Of a stretch of DNA of 64,000 bases, positions 16,675 to 24,450 are shown in pieces. The stretch is from an uncultured Anaerolineae bacterium. Lineage in GTDB: Bacteria > Chloroflexota > Anaerolineae > Promineifilales > Promineifilaceae. The notes under the pieces are model-generated. The model had not been told where the DNA came from. It saw only the letters and a program-made list of their open reading frames with translations, and ran no database searches. The translations under genes and the position numbers were made by a program. The stretch lies in assembly GCA_905479495.1 (NCBI GenBank), contig CAJQMR010000021.1, positions 103,587-167,586 of the forward strand, given 5' to 3'. Each line of letters begins with the position of its first letter. Position 1 is the first letter of the stretch.

Positions 16675-18177
16675 TCATATTTCGCTGTGCCTGATTGCCA
16701 GGCTCAGAAGCAAAACGGCCGTTCCCGCCACCGCACCCGCCGCCCAACCGCCAACAAACACGCCTGCCGCCAGCGTGCCGCCAACGGTCACCAGGCTAGA
16801 CGCTTGGTAAGGGACGTGCACCCGCCAGCGCGTAAGGGGTAAAAAAGCAATCGATTGACACAAGGCCAGCAGGATGCTCACCAAAATGATGAGGATGGGC
16901 GACACAATGGGTTGGATCAGCCAGACGAGCAGCGCGCCCAACAGCAGGCATAGGAAGGGAACGGCCGTATCTATCACCAGCAGCTGGCCCCAGGAGAGCG
17001 GTAAAAACTGGCGCAAAAATGGCTCGCGCCAATCCGCCTGGAATATCATCGCCAATTCTCGCGGCGGGAATAAGAGGAGGCCAAATAACCAGAAAAGCCA
17101 AAACTCGGCTGGGGCGCTGCTGGCGAGGATAAATTGCGCCGCGCCGGTAAAAAGCGCGCCGCGCAGCAGCAGGGCAAAAATGGCATCCCCTTGCCGCAGC
17201 ATCATCAAGCCGGATCGGGCCAGCAAGGTTGTGTTGCCAGTAAAAGCGGGGAGGGTCAGGAACGGCCGTTGCCCCACCACGCGCTTTTGCTGTTGAATGG
17301 CACGCCTATCGGACGCCAGATTTGGGGATAACCAGGCAAATGCGCCCAATGCCTGCTGCCGCGCATACGCGTTGCTCTCGTCCGCCACCACAATCAGGTT
17401 AACGCGATTGCTTACCCAGGCCAGGGCCATCAGCAACAGGCCAACGAGCAGCACCAGTACGGCCGTTTCGCTCCATGTCCATGTGCCTAAAAGTGCGTTG
17501 AGCCACACCTGCCCGGGCCACAAGGCCAGCTTCGGCCAGGCGCTGGCCACCACCAGCAGCAAGGGCAGCCAGCCATAGCCGCGCCATTGCGTCCAGGTCG
17601 GGTTAGCCAGGCGCATGATGCCCCACAGCCAGGCCAGCCCCAGCGCCAGCAGCGTCAGGGGAACGGCGGCAATGACGGCGCGGGCGGCGGCCCAATAGCC
17701 AATGGTGGCGGCGAGCGGTTGGGCCAGGATAACGGCCGTAATCGCCACTACCGGCAAAACAAGCAGCATTGCTTGCAAAGCCATCTGCCCAAACTGCACC
17801 AGCGTGACGGTGCGGCGCGAGACGGGTGATCCGGCAATATAGGCCATGTCGGGAAAAGAGAGGGTGAGCGGCGTGCGCCGCGCGTAACGCAGCGACAGCC
17901 CCACCAGCCCGGCGAAAACCGCCCAGGGCAGCCCGGCTACCAGCTGCGCCCACAACACCGGCGACATCATGCGGCCGAATTGGACGGCCTGCTGCAAAAT
18001 GGCCCCCCAGGCACCAAACACAAACCAGACCAGGAAGAAAGCCAGCAAGTACAAGTTGTAAAAAAACTCTCTCAGGGAACGATCCTGCGGGTTGTAGCCA
18101 AACAGCCGCAGCAGCAGCACCAACCGGTGCCGCCACTGCTGCAAGCGCAGCCGGATGAGCACCTTAAGTTCAATCAT
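16675..18177 (-). CDS. ABC transporter permease (ABC-2 type)
   Basis: A 500-residue integral membrane protein with about twelve hydrophobic segments (for example LYLLAFFLVWFVFGAWGAIL, LLVVASAWPKLALWPGQVWL and LLLLSLAIRHSEI at the end). The start at 18177 (MIELKVLIRLRLQQWRHRL) overlaps the end of the ATPase gene by 8 bases, so the two are coupled. A cytosolic stretch near residues 255-305 is basic and Gln-rich. With the ATPase it forms a putative exporter of the kind often seen in Chloroflexota and Gram-positives; cargo is unknown. It is rich in ACGGCCGT (16715, 16961, 17262, 17459, 17732), read as TAV or NGR. Confidence 0.78.
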   Translation of the reverse strand: MIELKVLIRLRLQQWRHRLVLLLRLFGYNPQDRSLREFFYNLYLLAFFLVWFVFGAWGAILQQAVQFGRMMSPVLWAQLVAGLPWAVFAGLVGLSLRYARRTPLTLSFPDMAYIAGSPVSRRTVTLVQFGQMALQAMLLVLPVVAITAVILAQPLAATIGYWAAARAVIAAVPLTLLALGLAWLWGIMRLANPTWTQWRGYGWLPLLLVVASAWPKLALWPGQVWLNALLGTWTWSETAVLVLLVGLLLMALAWVSNRVNLIVVADESNAYARQQALGAFAWLSPNLASDRRAIQQQKRVVGQRPFLTLPAFTGNTTLLARSGLMMLRQGDAIFALLLRGALFTGAAQFILASSAPAEFWLFWLFGLLLFPPRELAMIFQADWREPFLRQFLPLSWGQLLVIDTAVPFLCLLLGALLVWLIQPIVSPILIILVSILLALCQSIAFLPLTRWRVHVPYQASSLVTVGGTLAAGVFVGGWAAGAVAGTAVLLLSLAIRHSEI

Positions 18178-18931
18178 GATCGGGTGAGGGAGCCACAAAA
18201 CGGTTCATCGCCGTTTGCAGCAAATCTTCCAAAGAGAGCGTGCCCTCAGGCGGCGTGAGCGCTTCTGGCGTGCCTTGCAGCGGCATTTGACCCTGCTCCA
18301 TGATGAGGTAACGGTTTGGCTGAATCCCCTCGGGGATTTGGTGGCTGCTCAGGAGAATGCCCATTCCGCGCGTTTGGTAGCGAAGCAGTTCCCCCCACAA
18401 AAAGTTAGCGGAAAGCGGATCGAGCGGGCCGAGCGGTTCATCTAGCAAAAGCAGCGCGGGTGGCCGCAGCAGGGCCAAGCACAGGGCCAGCTTGTAGCGC
18501 ATCCCCCGGGAGAACATGAACGGAAACGATTCCCGGTTGGACCACAAGCCAAAGTTGGTAAGGAGAGAAACGGCCGTTTCTTCCCAGTTAGCTAGCTTGT
18601 GCAATTGAGCAACCATCTGCAAATGTTCCCAGGCGGTTAGTTCCTCATAAAAGGCAGGCGTATCCGGGATGAGCACAACCTGCTGGCGGAGCCATCTTTC
18701 ATGCTCATGAATGAGCCGCCCCAGCACCCGAATTTCTCCCCCTGCCGCTTGCGTCCACCCGGCGATGCAGCGCAGCAGGGTAGATTTACCTGCCCCATTG
18801 CGCCCGAGTAGCACAGACAGCTCGCCCGCCTGCAAGCTGAACGATAAATCGTGCAGGGCCGGGCTGTAACCATATTGGTAGCTCAGGTTTTGGACGGTTA
18901 ACAAAGGGGGAGTGGCTGTTTTAGTGTGCAT
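18170..18931 (-). CDS. ABC transporter ATP-binding protein
   Basis: A 253-residue ATPase. Walker A is GRNGAGKSTL (near residues 44-53), the signature is FSRGMRYKLA (a variant of LSGGQ), Walker B is ALLLLDEPLGPLD and the switch histidine is in LLSSHQIPEG. It pairs with the overlapping permease gene downstream to make a two-component, probably homodimeric, exporter. The signature SRGM rather than SGGQ is typical of ABC-2 exporters of the CcmA/NatA class. An ACGGCCGT at 18570 is read as ETAVSLL in the helical domain, where sequence is tolerant. No clear ribosome site precedes the ATG at 18931. Confidence 0.92.
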   Translation of the reverse strand: MHTKTATPPLLTVQNLSYQYGYSPALHDLSFSLQAGELSVLLGRNGAGKSTLLRCIAGWTQAAGGEIRVLGRLIHEHERWLRQQVVLIPDTPAFYEELTAWEHLQMVAQLHKLANWEETAVSLLTNFGLWSNRESFPFMFSRGMRYKLALCLALLRPPALLLLDEPLGPLDPLSANFLWGELLRYQTRGMGILLSSHQIPEGIQPNRYLIMEQGQMPLQGTPEALTPPEGTLSLEDLLQTAMNRFVAPSPDHD

Positions 18932-19023
18932 GTGTTCTATACGTGCTTCTGCAAAAAAGGAGGCAATGGTAAGATGGTTTCCTCAGTTTCACACGGAAAA
19001 TACCGTTCCCCACCTCCTTTATT

Positions 19024-20022
19024 CTACTCCTTCAACAACCACACCTTCGCGGATTGGTAACCGTGCTGCGCCAAAACGGAAATTTTAGAGGACCACCCTG
19101 CGGGACACACTACAAACGTGGCCTCCACCTGGCGCGCAGCAAAAGCGCTTTCTGCAGCCCGCAATAAATTGGCGGCACCATTGCCTTCATTGGTCACCGC
19201 GTTGATCTCTGCAAAATCGGCGTGGTAAAAGTCGTCAATTACGCCAATGCTGCTGATGTCATGGGCCACCGGCACCAGCAGCGGCGAGATCGGTTGGGCA
19301 ATGAGGTAGCCCGCCACCTGCCCCTGCTCATCGTCCACAAACATGTCCCGGTCGGTGAGGGTGAGGCTGCGCTGCATCCAGGCGGCAAAACGGCCGTTTG
19401 CCTCCGGGTGTGTTTGCCAGAAGCGCTGGCTGATTTGGGCCAGCGTGTCGCGGTGCTGGGCGCTGGCGGCGACAATGCCCGGCACATCCGCTGCCGTGGC
19501 TGGCCGCACGTTGGCGACGGTGTTGTCGGCGGCAAAGCCCGCTTTCCCCAGGTAAAGTGTGATGGCCCGGTAGCCATGTTGCTCCAATAGCGATCGTCTT
19601 TGCCCATTTGCCAAACAGGAGGCCAGCAGCAGTTCCGCGCCAGAACGGCGCAGCGCGGCTTCGGTGGCCAGCAGCAGCGATTCTTCGGTTCCCGGTGGGG
19701 CGTCATCCGCCGTAAAACAGTCGTCCAGAAGCAGCCCGGGCGGGCCAAATGCCCCCGCATAGATGGGCGGGACCGGCACCTTCAGCGTGTGGGAAACGCC
19801 CACGATGCGCCCTGCATCCTCTGCTACCAACCATTGTTCGGCAAAGGGCGGCTCGCTGCTTTCGAGGGTTTTGCGCACAGCGTTAGTTACACGCTCGCGC
19901 ACATTGTCGGCGAGCGGCCAGAGGGCGGGGTTTGTCTGCTCCCGCTCTGCCGCATCCTGGATGAGCAAAGCGGTCATTTGCGGCAGGTCAGATACAGTAA
20001 CGGGTCTAGTTTGAACAGTCAT
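19024..20022 (-). CDS. GNAT-family acetyltransferase (tandem)
   Basis: A 332-residue protein of two GNAT-like halves (about 1-160 and 170-332). The first half starts MTVQTRPVTVSDLPQMTALL and contains AAEREQTNPALWPLADNVRE. The second restarts with VRPATAADVPGIVAASAQHR, then VDDEQGQVAGYLIAQP, and ends in a LAQHGYQSAKVWLLKE strand that mirrors LEQHGYRAITLYLGKAGF of the first half. Acetyl-CoA-binding loops are weak, so one or both halves may be degenerate; substrate is unknown. Its ATG lies 25 bp downstream of the leftmost copy of the carboxylase 3'-end repeat, which makes it possibly the last member of the gene array to its right. Confidence 0.78.
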   Translation of the reverse strand: MTVQTRPVTVSDLPQMTALLIQDAAEREQTNPALWPLADNVRERVTNAVRKTLESSEPPFAEQWLVAEDAGRIVGVSHTLKVPVPPIYAGAFGPPGLLLDDCFTADDAPPGTEESLLLATEAALRRSGAELLLASCLANGQRRSLLEQHGYRAITLYLGKAGFAADNTVANVRPATAADVPGIVAASAQHRDTLAQISQRFWQTHPEANGRFAAWMQRSLTLTDRDMFVDDEQGQVAGYLIAQPISPLLVPVAHDISSIGVIDDFYHADFAEINAVTNEGNGAANLLRAAESAFAARQVEATFVVCPAGWSSKISVLAQHGYQSAKVWLLKE

Positions 20023-20046
20023 TGTGTCTCATTTGTTTGTTTTATG

Positions 20047-20108
20047 TGACGGCCGTTTCCCCACCCACCATTCACCCTCATCAAAAACGCCAACCCCAGC
20101 ACCGCCCA
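20047..20108 (-). repeat. Carboxylase 3'-end repeat, copy R1
   Basis: A degenerate copy of the last coding bases of the acyl-CoA carboxylase gene (24451-24530). It keeps the ACGGCCGT core, the following CCCACCC and the ATCAAAAACGCCAACCCCAG block, but lacks the terminal ACATGCGGAAGG. It belongs to the variant with ATTCACCCTCATC in place of ATTCAACGTCGTC. It stands between the 162-residue gene and the GNAT gene. Confidence 0.75.
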
Positions 20109-20191
20109 CATTTGGGTTGAGCTCCAGCAGAACGTTGCCGATAATGTCCAGCGTTAATAATCTTAATTGTTTCATCGGAAATTTGTTCTTT

Positions 20192-20680
20192 TTATTCGAT
20201 TACGTCAACTTCACTACTTCCCCATATCCATTCAAACCAACCAACTATCTTGTTATTTGAATAATCGCACGGTAACCGTTTCTTGGCAGCATCATAAAAC
20301 AATTTGTGTTGTGTTTTTGGTTTAAAATAGCCATCTTTTTTCCGCTTGCCATTTTCATCGTAATCCCAATAGGTGCCTACATTCACTCGAAACAATTCAT
20401 TCCAATACTTCTCTTCTTGAAACTGCTCCTGTGAAAGCTCGATCAATAAAAACCGTTGATAAAAATCTTGCCACTTAGCTTCCTCATCATCTACTCTGAT
20501 CTGAGTGACGCAGTCGTCGTGAAGAATGAAGAACCAGTGTGCTTTATTCCTAAACTGTAGGACTCCATCAAGTGGCCCGTCATAATAATCACAATGCCAC
20601 ATGATCATCAACTCAGAAGCATTGATTTTGGGATACATATCCCTGTAGTTCGCCGGTAAAATAGGGTATTTATACATCAT
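20192..20680 (-). CDS. Hypothetical protein of the gene array
   Basis: A 162-residue soluble, Trp- and Tyr-rich protein. The most patterned parts are WHCDYYDGPLDGVLQFRNKA, HWFFILHDDC and FEWIWGSSEVDVIE. It has no signal peptide and no enzyme motif I recognise. Compact acidic proteins of this kind often act as immunity partners or SUKH-like folds, but I cannot assign a family. Base composition is clearly more AT-rich than the carboxylase, and no ACGGCCGT lies inside. It is flanked by carboxylase 3'-end repeats R2 (before the start, 64 bp) and R1 (after the stop), the pattern shared by its neighbours. Confidence 0.7.
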   Translation of the reverse strand: MMYKYPILPANYRDMYPKINASELMIMWHCDYYDGPLDGVLQFRNKAHWFFILHDDCVTQIRVDDEEAKWQDFYQRFLLIELSQEQFQEEKYWNELFRVNVGTYWDYDENGKRKKDGYFKPKTQHKLFYDAAKKRLPCDYSNNKIVGWFEWIWGSSEVDVIE

Positions 20681-20744
20681 ATAATAGACTTTTTTCTTGT
20701 TCTAACGACCTTCGTTCCAGCCCTGCGTAAAACGATTTGTTAAC

Positions 20745-20778
20745 TACATGCGGAAGGTGCCAAAACGGCCGTTTCCCC
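20745..20778 (-). repeat. Carboxylase 3'-end repeat, copy R2
   Basis: Thirty-four bases nearly identical to the end of the carboxylase gene (24452-24485): TACATGCGGAAGGTGCC followed by AAAACGGCCGTTTCCCC. Only two bases differ. The copy is truncated exactly where the next gene's 3' end begins, 6 bp from the stop of the propeller lipoprotein (20785). Confidence 0.88.
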
Positions 20779-20784
20779 TTAAAA

Positions 20785-22155
20785 TTAATTAGAGCCAATG
20801 TTCATAAGATGGCTATAGTCGCCTGGCTCCATGTTAAGCTGGTTGCGCAAGATGTTAGCCATAGCTCTACCACTGACCACGATCCAGCCGCAGCCATCCT
20901 TATCAAAAGCGATGTTGTAACTCCAGTTTCTTGGTGGTCCGGCCAGCGCTGGTTGGAAGAGGGCCCATTCCTGACCGTTATAAACAGAAATTTGTTCATC
21001 ACTTAATATCCAGAGGCGGTTTTCGTTGTCAACCGCAATATCTTCGGGAACTATTGAACTGATTGGATAATCTTCCTTAAGCAGCACAATGCTCTTACCA
21101 TCTGAGTTCAGTAAGGCGATCCCAGCAGATGTTGCGGCCCACATGTATCCTTCTTCTGTTTCAGCTATTCCTTTTACATTATTTTGTGGTAGCTGTCCTA
21201 GCTTTGGAGAGAAAGTTAGCCAATCCTGGCCATCAAACATCCACACACCCGCACCATTTGTGGCCAGCCAATAATTCCCGCTAGAATCCATTTCAGCCTC
21301 GTTAATTCCTAATGAGGGTAATGTTGGCATATCTTTGATTTCCCAAGCGCCGTTGGCAAAGATGCCCAGATAGCCTTTGATTTCTAGCCGAGGTTCAGAT
21401 TTGTTATCTGCACCCATAAGCTCCTCAATAAAGCCAATGAGCCCAGGACTATTTTCATCTGCAGCTTGTTCATCATTTTGTTGGACCATCTCAGCGGTCA
21501 TGAAGGGGATAAATATTTCGCCCTGATTGTTGACTGCGAGGCCACGCATATTGTCATCATTTTTACCTACATCGAACGGGGCATTAATATCGATCCATTC
21601 ATTTTTTTGATCATCAAAGACCAAAATTGCGCCTTTATGGTTTAATTCCGAAACAGGTTTTTCGCCGGTGAAGGGTTCGTAATCGATCACAGCAATTGCT
21701 GTAATACTTGCTGCCCCAACGCCGCGAACAACATCGTAGGTAAAAGATGGCGGGCTTTCTTTTGACCATGCCTCCCATTCTTCTCCATCAAATACGACGA
21801 TACCGTGCCCTTCTGTAGCAACCCACATTTTCCCTTGGTTATCTAGCCTAAGCATATTCACAGATGAGAGAGAGGGATGTGTTGCGCTGACCCATACGGC
21901 ATCTCTTTGCATCCCATTGTACTGTGAAGTGCATGGAATATTGGTCTCAGAAATTGGATCTTGAACAATCGAAACTTCTTGTACCAGAATTTTGTCTGGA
22001 TCAGGTGTGATAGAAACAACAGCATCATCATTGATAAACGAAATGAACTCATCACGATCCGCATCATCCATGACTACCACGGTCCGGCAAGAAATCAAAG
22101 CTGTTATCACAACAAGTGAGATGAATCCAAAAAACATTAAAGCTTTCTTTTGCAT
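20785..22155 (-). CDS. Lipoprotein with beta-propeller sensor-like repeats
   Basis: A 456-residue exported protein. The start at 22155 (MQKKALMFFGFISLVVITAL) gives a lipoprotein signal ending ALISC; a 6-codon longer start is possible. The mature part is a set of two-component-regulator-propeller (Reg_prop) blades such as MLRLDNQGKMWVATEGHGIV, LAVNNQGEIFIPF, AEMDSSGNYWLATNGAGVWM, IAETEEGYMWAATSAGIALL and IAVDNENRLWILSDEQISVY. Such propellers bind extracellular ligands in hybrid sensors, but no kinase part is present. It is AT-rich with no ACGGCCGT, and lies between carboxylase repeats R4 and R2 in the array. Confidence 0.82.
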   Translation of the reverse strand: MQKKALMFFGFISLVVITALISCRTVVVMDDADRDEFISFINDDAVVSITPDPDKILVQEVSIVQDPISETNIPCTSQYNGMQRDAVWVSATHPSLSSVNMLRLDNQGKMWVATEGHGIVVFDGEEWEAWSKESPPSFTYDVVRGVGAASITAIAVIDYEPFTGEKPVSELNHKGAILVFDDQKNEWIDINAPFDVGKNDDNMRGLAVNNQGEIFIPFMTAEMVQQNDEQAADENSPGLIGFIEELMGADNKSEPRLEIKGYLGIFANGAWEIKDMPTLPSLGINEAEMDSSGNYWLATNGAGVWMFDGQDWLTFSPKLGQLPQNNVKGIAETEEGYMWAATSAGIALLNSDGKSIVLLKEDYPISSIVPEDIAVDNENRLWILSDEQISVYNGQEWALFQPALAGPPRNWSYNIAFDKDGCGWIVVSGRAMANILRNQLNMEPGDYSHLMNIGSN

Positions 22156-22278
22156 CGGTCTGTTGCTCCCCATTTATTACGCGACTTTTAATATTTCAGT
22201 GAACGGCCGTTCCCTCCATTTCCATCCTTAAAGAGGTCGTTCATCTTTTAATATTACTGTATTCATTTGCTTGTTTGC

Positions 22279-22338
22279 AACGGCCGTTTCCCAACCCAGC
22301 ATTCACGTCGTCAAAAACGCCAACCCTAGCACCATCCG
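22279..22338 (-). repeat. Carboxylase 3'-end repeat, copy R4
   Basis: Sixty bases: AACGGCCGTTTCCCAACCC, AGCATTCACGTCGTCAAAAA, CGCCAACCCTAGCACCATCC, matching the carboxylase end at 24471-24530 with few changes and one deleted base. It abuts the stop codon of the 94-residue gene (22339-22341) with no gap. A possible more degenerate partial copy lies around 22202-22230 (ACGGCCGTTCCCTCCATTTC). Confidence 0.8.
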
Positions 22339-22623
22339 CTAGCCATCTTTGCTTTTGATGACTTTCCAGTCGAATTGTTCCTTGAAATCCTCGAAGCATT
22401 TTTGGCAAATCCAGCGGTATTGATTTTCAGTACAGTAACCTTCATGAAGAACATCAGGGTAATCTTCCACCATAAACTTAGCGCTACAGAATTCGCAATG
22501 ATCTTGATCCCATTTTTCACTGTAGCGTGCGTATTTCCGCCAAGACAGTGTTACTGATTTTAGGTAATTTTCCTGCCCCATCAGCCGCCAATCTTGACCT
22601 GGCTTACTATTTTCATTGCTCAT
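22339..22623 (-). CDS. Small CxxC zinc-ribbon-like protein
   Basis: A 94-residue protein starting at the ATG 22623 (MSNENSKPGQDWRLMGQENY), 14 bp after the TAA of repeat R5. Longer in-frame translation upstream is repeat sequence, not gene. It has the pairs HCEFCSAKFM and WICQKCFEDFKEQF, likely binding one zinc, around DYPDVLHEGYCTENQYR. I recognise this as a widespread small conserved hypothetical family (QDWRLxGQExYL N-terminus) often seen near polymorphic-toxin immunity genes; the biochemical role is unknown. Its TAG stop abuts repeat R4. Confidence 0.75.
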   Translation of the reverse strand: MSNENSKPGQDWRLMGQENYLKSVTLSWRKYARYSEKWDQDHCEFCSAKFMVEDYPDVLHEGYCTENQYRWICQKCFEDFKEQFDWKVIKSKDG

Positions 22624-22637
22624 CAAATGCTCCAATT

Positions 22638-22830
22638 TTACATGCGGAAGGTGCCGTAACGGCCGTTTCCCAACCCAGCATTCAACGTCGTCGAAGACGC
22701 TAACCCCAGCGCCATTCTTGTCTTGGCCGGGTCCAGAATGCCATCGTCCCACAGGCGAGCAGTTGCAAAGTTTACCCATCCACCACCCACCATCATCAAA
22801 AACACCAACCCCAGCGCCATCCGCCCTTTA
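22638..22830 (-). repeat. Carboxylase 3'-end repeats R5 (full) and R6 (partial), adjacent
   Basis: R5 (22638-22769) is the longest copy: about 130 bases with roughly 90% identity to the carboxylase end, still encoding without interruption ARLWDDGILDPAKTRMALG, then LASSTTLNAGLGNGRYGTFR and Met-stop. R6 (22771-22830) follows directly and is the ATTCACC/ATCATC-type degenerate version without an exact ACGGCCGT. Two units in tandem without a gene between them suggest that the repeat itself can duplicate, or that a gene was lost. Confidence 0.88.
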
Positions 22831-22947
22831 GGTCGGGTCCAAACTCCTGTTCCCTACCATCAGATTCCGAAAGGCTAAGAAAGGCAAGTAGTAAGCGGAG
22901 AAGCTGACCACTTCGATTGAAAGGGACATTATTGTTTATGGTAGACA

Positions 22948-23466
22948 TTAGTAGTGTAATTTTTTACTCATTTCAGGGAAGTGCTTTGATAATAGGAAAA
23001 TCAGATCGGTATTTATCCCCTCAAAAAGTTTCTCAAGTGCATCGAAGTCCTCTGGGAAGTAGTTTTCTTCGTTGATTCGATGGCGATTTTTCTTGTTTGA
23101 AGCTTTTTGCCTTTTAAGAGTTCCGGGTATCTCCTCATTTAAGTCCCACATAGAATGAACTAAGCGATTTCTTTCCTGTTCAGCCCATCTAACTCGCTTA
23201 AAAAGCTCAACAACGTCCTCGTGTAACTCACTTTGCGGTGATCTGTGTGTGGCTAAAGCTGCCAACGTAGAAACTCGTGCATTGAAGGACATTTGAGAGA
23301 TTACTATTCGACCAAACTCTTCTTCCATATTTGCGAAAGCTGAAATGCAAATTGAAAGTGTGTGTTCAATGTTTTGAAACCACACTATACACTCCGCAAA
23401 TTTGGTCATGCCTTTCTCCCAAGCTTCTAATGATCTGTATGCATTTGTTATTTCTTCGTTATTCAT
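22948..23466 (-). CDS. HEPN-like helical protein
   Basis: A 172-residue, all-helical, soluble protein. FAECIVWFQNIEHTLSICIS resembles the first helix of HEPN-type domains, and WAEQERNRLVHSMWDLNEE contains R-N-R-L-V-H, the Rx4H pattern that forms the RNase site of many HEPN toxins. The rest is charged, with a basic patch QKASNKKNRHR. HEPN proteins commonly act in toxin-antitoxin and anti-phage systems; here the gene stands alone, so the call is structural only. It is AT-rich, lacks ACGGCCGT, and is bounded by repeats R7 (52 bp upstream of its start) and R6/R5 (downstream). Confidence 0.65.
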   Translation of the reverse strand: MNNEEITNAYRSLEAWEKGMTKFAECIVWFQNIEHTLSICISAFANMEEEFGRIVISQMSFNARVSTLAALATHRSPQSELHEDVVELFKRVRWAEQERNRLVHSMWDLNEEIPGTLKRQKASNKKNRHRINEENYFPEDFDALEKLFEGINTDLIFLLSKHFPEMSKKLHY

Positions 23467-23518
23467 AAGACACTTGATAGCTTTTTAAGATATTCTCATC
23501 GAGATATGTACTTGCTAT

Positions 23519-23635
23519 TTACATGCGGAAGGTGCCGAAACGGCCGTCTCCCCACCCATCATTCACCCTCATCAAAAACACCACCATAAGCGCCATTCCC
23601 GTTTCGGTGAGTCCAGAATATCGCTGTCCTGTCAT
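23519..23635 (-). repeat. Carboxylase 3'-end repeat, copy R7
   Basis: Begins with the full TTACATGCGGAAGGTGCC end including the stop triplet, keeps ACGGCCGTCTCCCC, then diverges gradually (ATTCACCCTCATCAAAAAC, later CGCCATTCC and GAGTCCAGAATATCGCTGTC). It remains recognisable for about 115 bases. In the carboxylase frame it still reads to Phe-Arg-Met-stop. Confidence 0.82.
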
Positions 23636-23697
23636 CTGCTTTGCCTACGTTCCCCATCACCGAACCCGAATGGCCAGGAATTTTCATGAATGCTCTT

Positions 23698-24438
23698 CTA
23701 TTCAATAATTATAATTCCTAATCCATCGCGCCTTTTCTGGGCGCTGTATTTATCCTGGAAATGGGCCAGAAAAGATTCATCTCCTTGCATCGCCTGCCAC
23801 AATACCCCACACAGAAAATCAGCGACTTGAATTGCTTCGTTTTCCTTCGAATCCAGGAACAGAATTTCGTCATCAATTGTCTGAATCTCTTTTCGTCCTC
23901 CTGGCGTGCGTTTCAATTTTTGCCAGTCACGATTTTTCTTATCTTGCTCTTGTTGACCGCTAACACCATCCCACCATACCTGACCTGTAGCATGTTTCTT
24001 CGCTAGGAAAAGAGAAAATGATCCAAAAGGAGCAACCCAAATGGTATCTGCATCTATTTTTGGATTTCCTTTTTTGCTCTCAATTATCAACGAGCTTGAT
24101 GCTCTTTCCTTAAACACACAGTAAGCTAATGGTGCGATGGAAGGAATGCTGTAGATAATTTCGAACCCCTCCATAGCCATCTGACGTCGTTTTTCTGGAT
24201 TCCGCACAACAAGAGGATTTTGCCTTGAACGGCTGGCAAAAAAATGTTCGGATTTCAACTCAACATTAGACGTTCCACATGTATCTGTTTTAAACTTCTG
24301 CCATGATTCGACGACCTTGGGCAATTCAGCCTCAATGACTACATATCCTCCGAAGACCAGATTATCACTCGCTCCAGGGGCCATTCCAGGATCTCCTTTC
24401 TCGTCCGCTATAAATAGATAACGTTTCGTTTTCTTCAT
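23698..24438 (-). CDS. DUF3800 domain protein, RNase H-like
   Basis: A 246-residue protein of the DUF3800 family. The N-terminal strand is YLFIADEKGDPG, with the family's DE-x-G-D/N pattern. Later HFFASRSRQN, a central AYCVFKER strand, and near the C-terminus IQVADFLCGVLWQAMQGDE supply the second acidic site. The fold is predicted RNase H-like, and members occur in phages, mobile elements and defence islands, so nuclease activity is plausible but unproved. Its ATG follows the carboxylase stop by only 12 bp with an AAGGAT ribosome site, so it may ride on that mRNA. It is the first gene of the array and lacks ACGGCCGT. Confidence 0.85.
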   Translation of the reverse strand: MKKTKRYLFIADEKGDPGMAPGASDNLVFGGYVVIEAELPKVVESWQKFKTDTCGTSNVELKSEHFFASRSRQNPLVVRNPEKRRQMAMEGFEIIYSIPSIAPLAYCVFKERASSSLIIESKKGNPKIDADTIWVAPFGSFSLFLAKKHATGQVWWDGVSGQQEQDKKNRDWQKLKRTPGGRKEIQTIDDEILFLDSKENEAIQVADFLCGVLWQAMQGDESFLAHFQDKYSAQKRRDGLGIIIIE

Positions 24439-24450
24439 TTGATCCTTTCT

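Noticed and set aside
22624..22779. 52-codon N-terminal extension of the small CxxC protein
   Set aside because: It is the carboxylase 3'-end repeat read in another frame; the real start follows the repeat.
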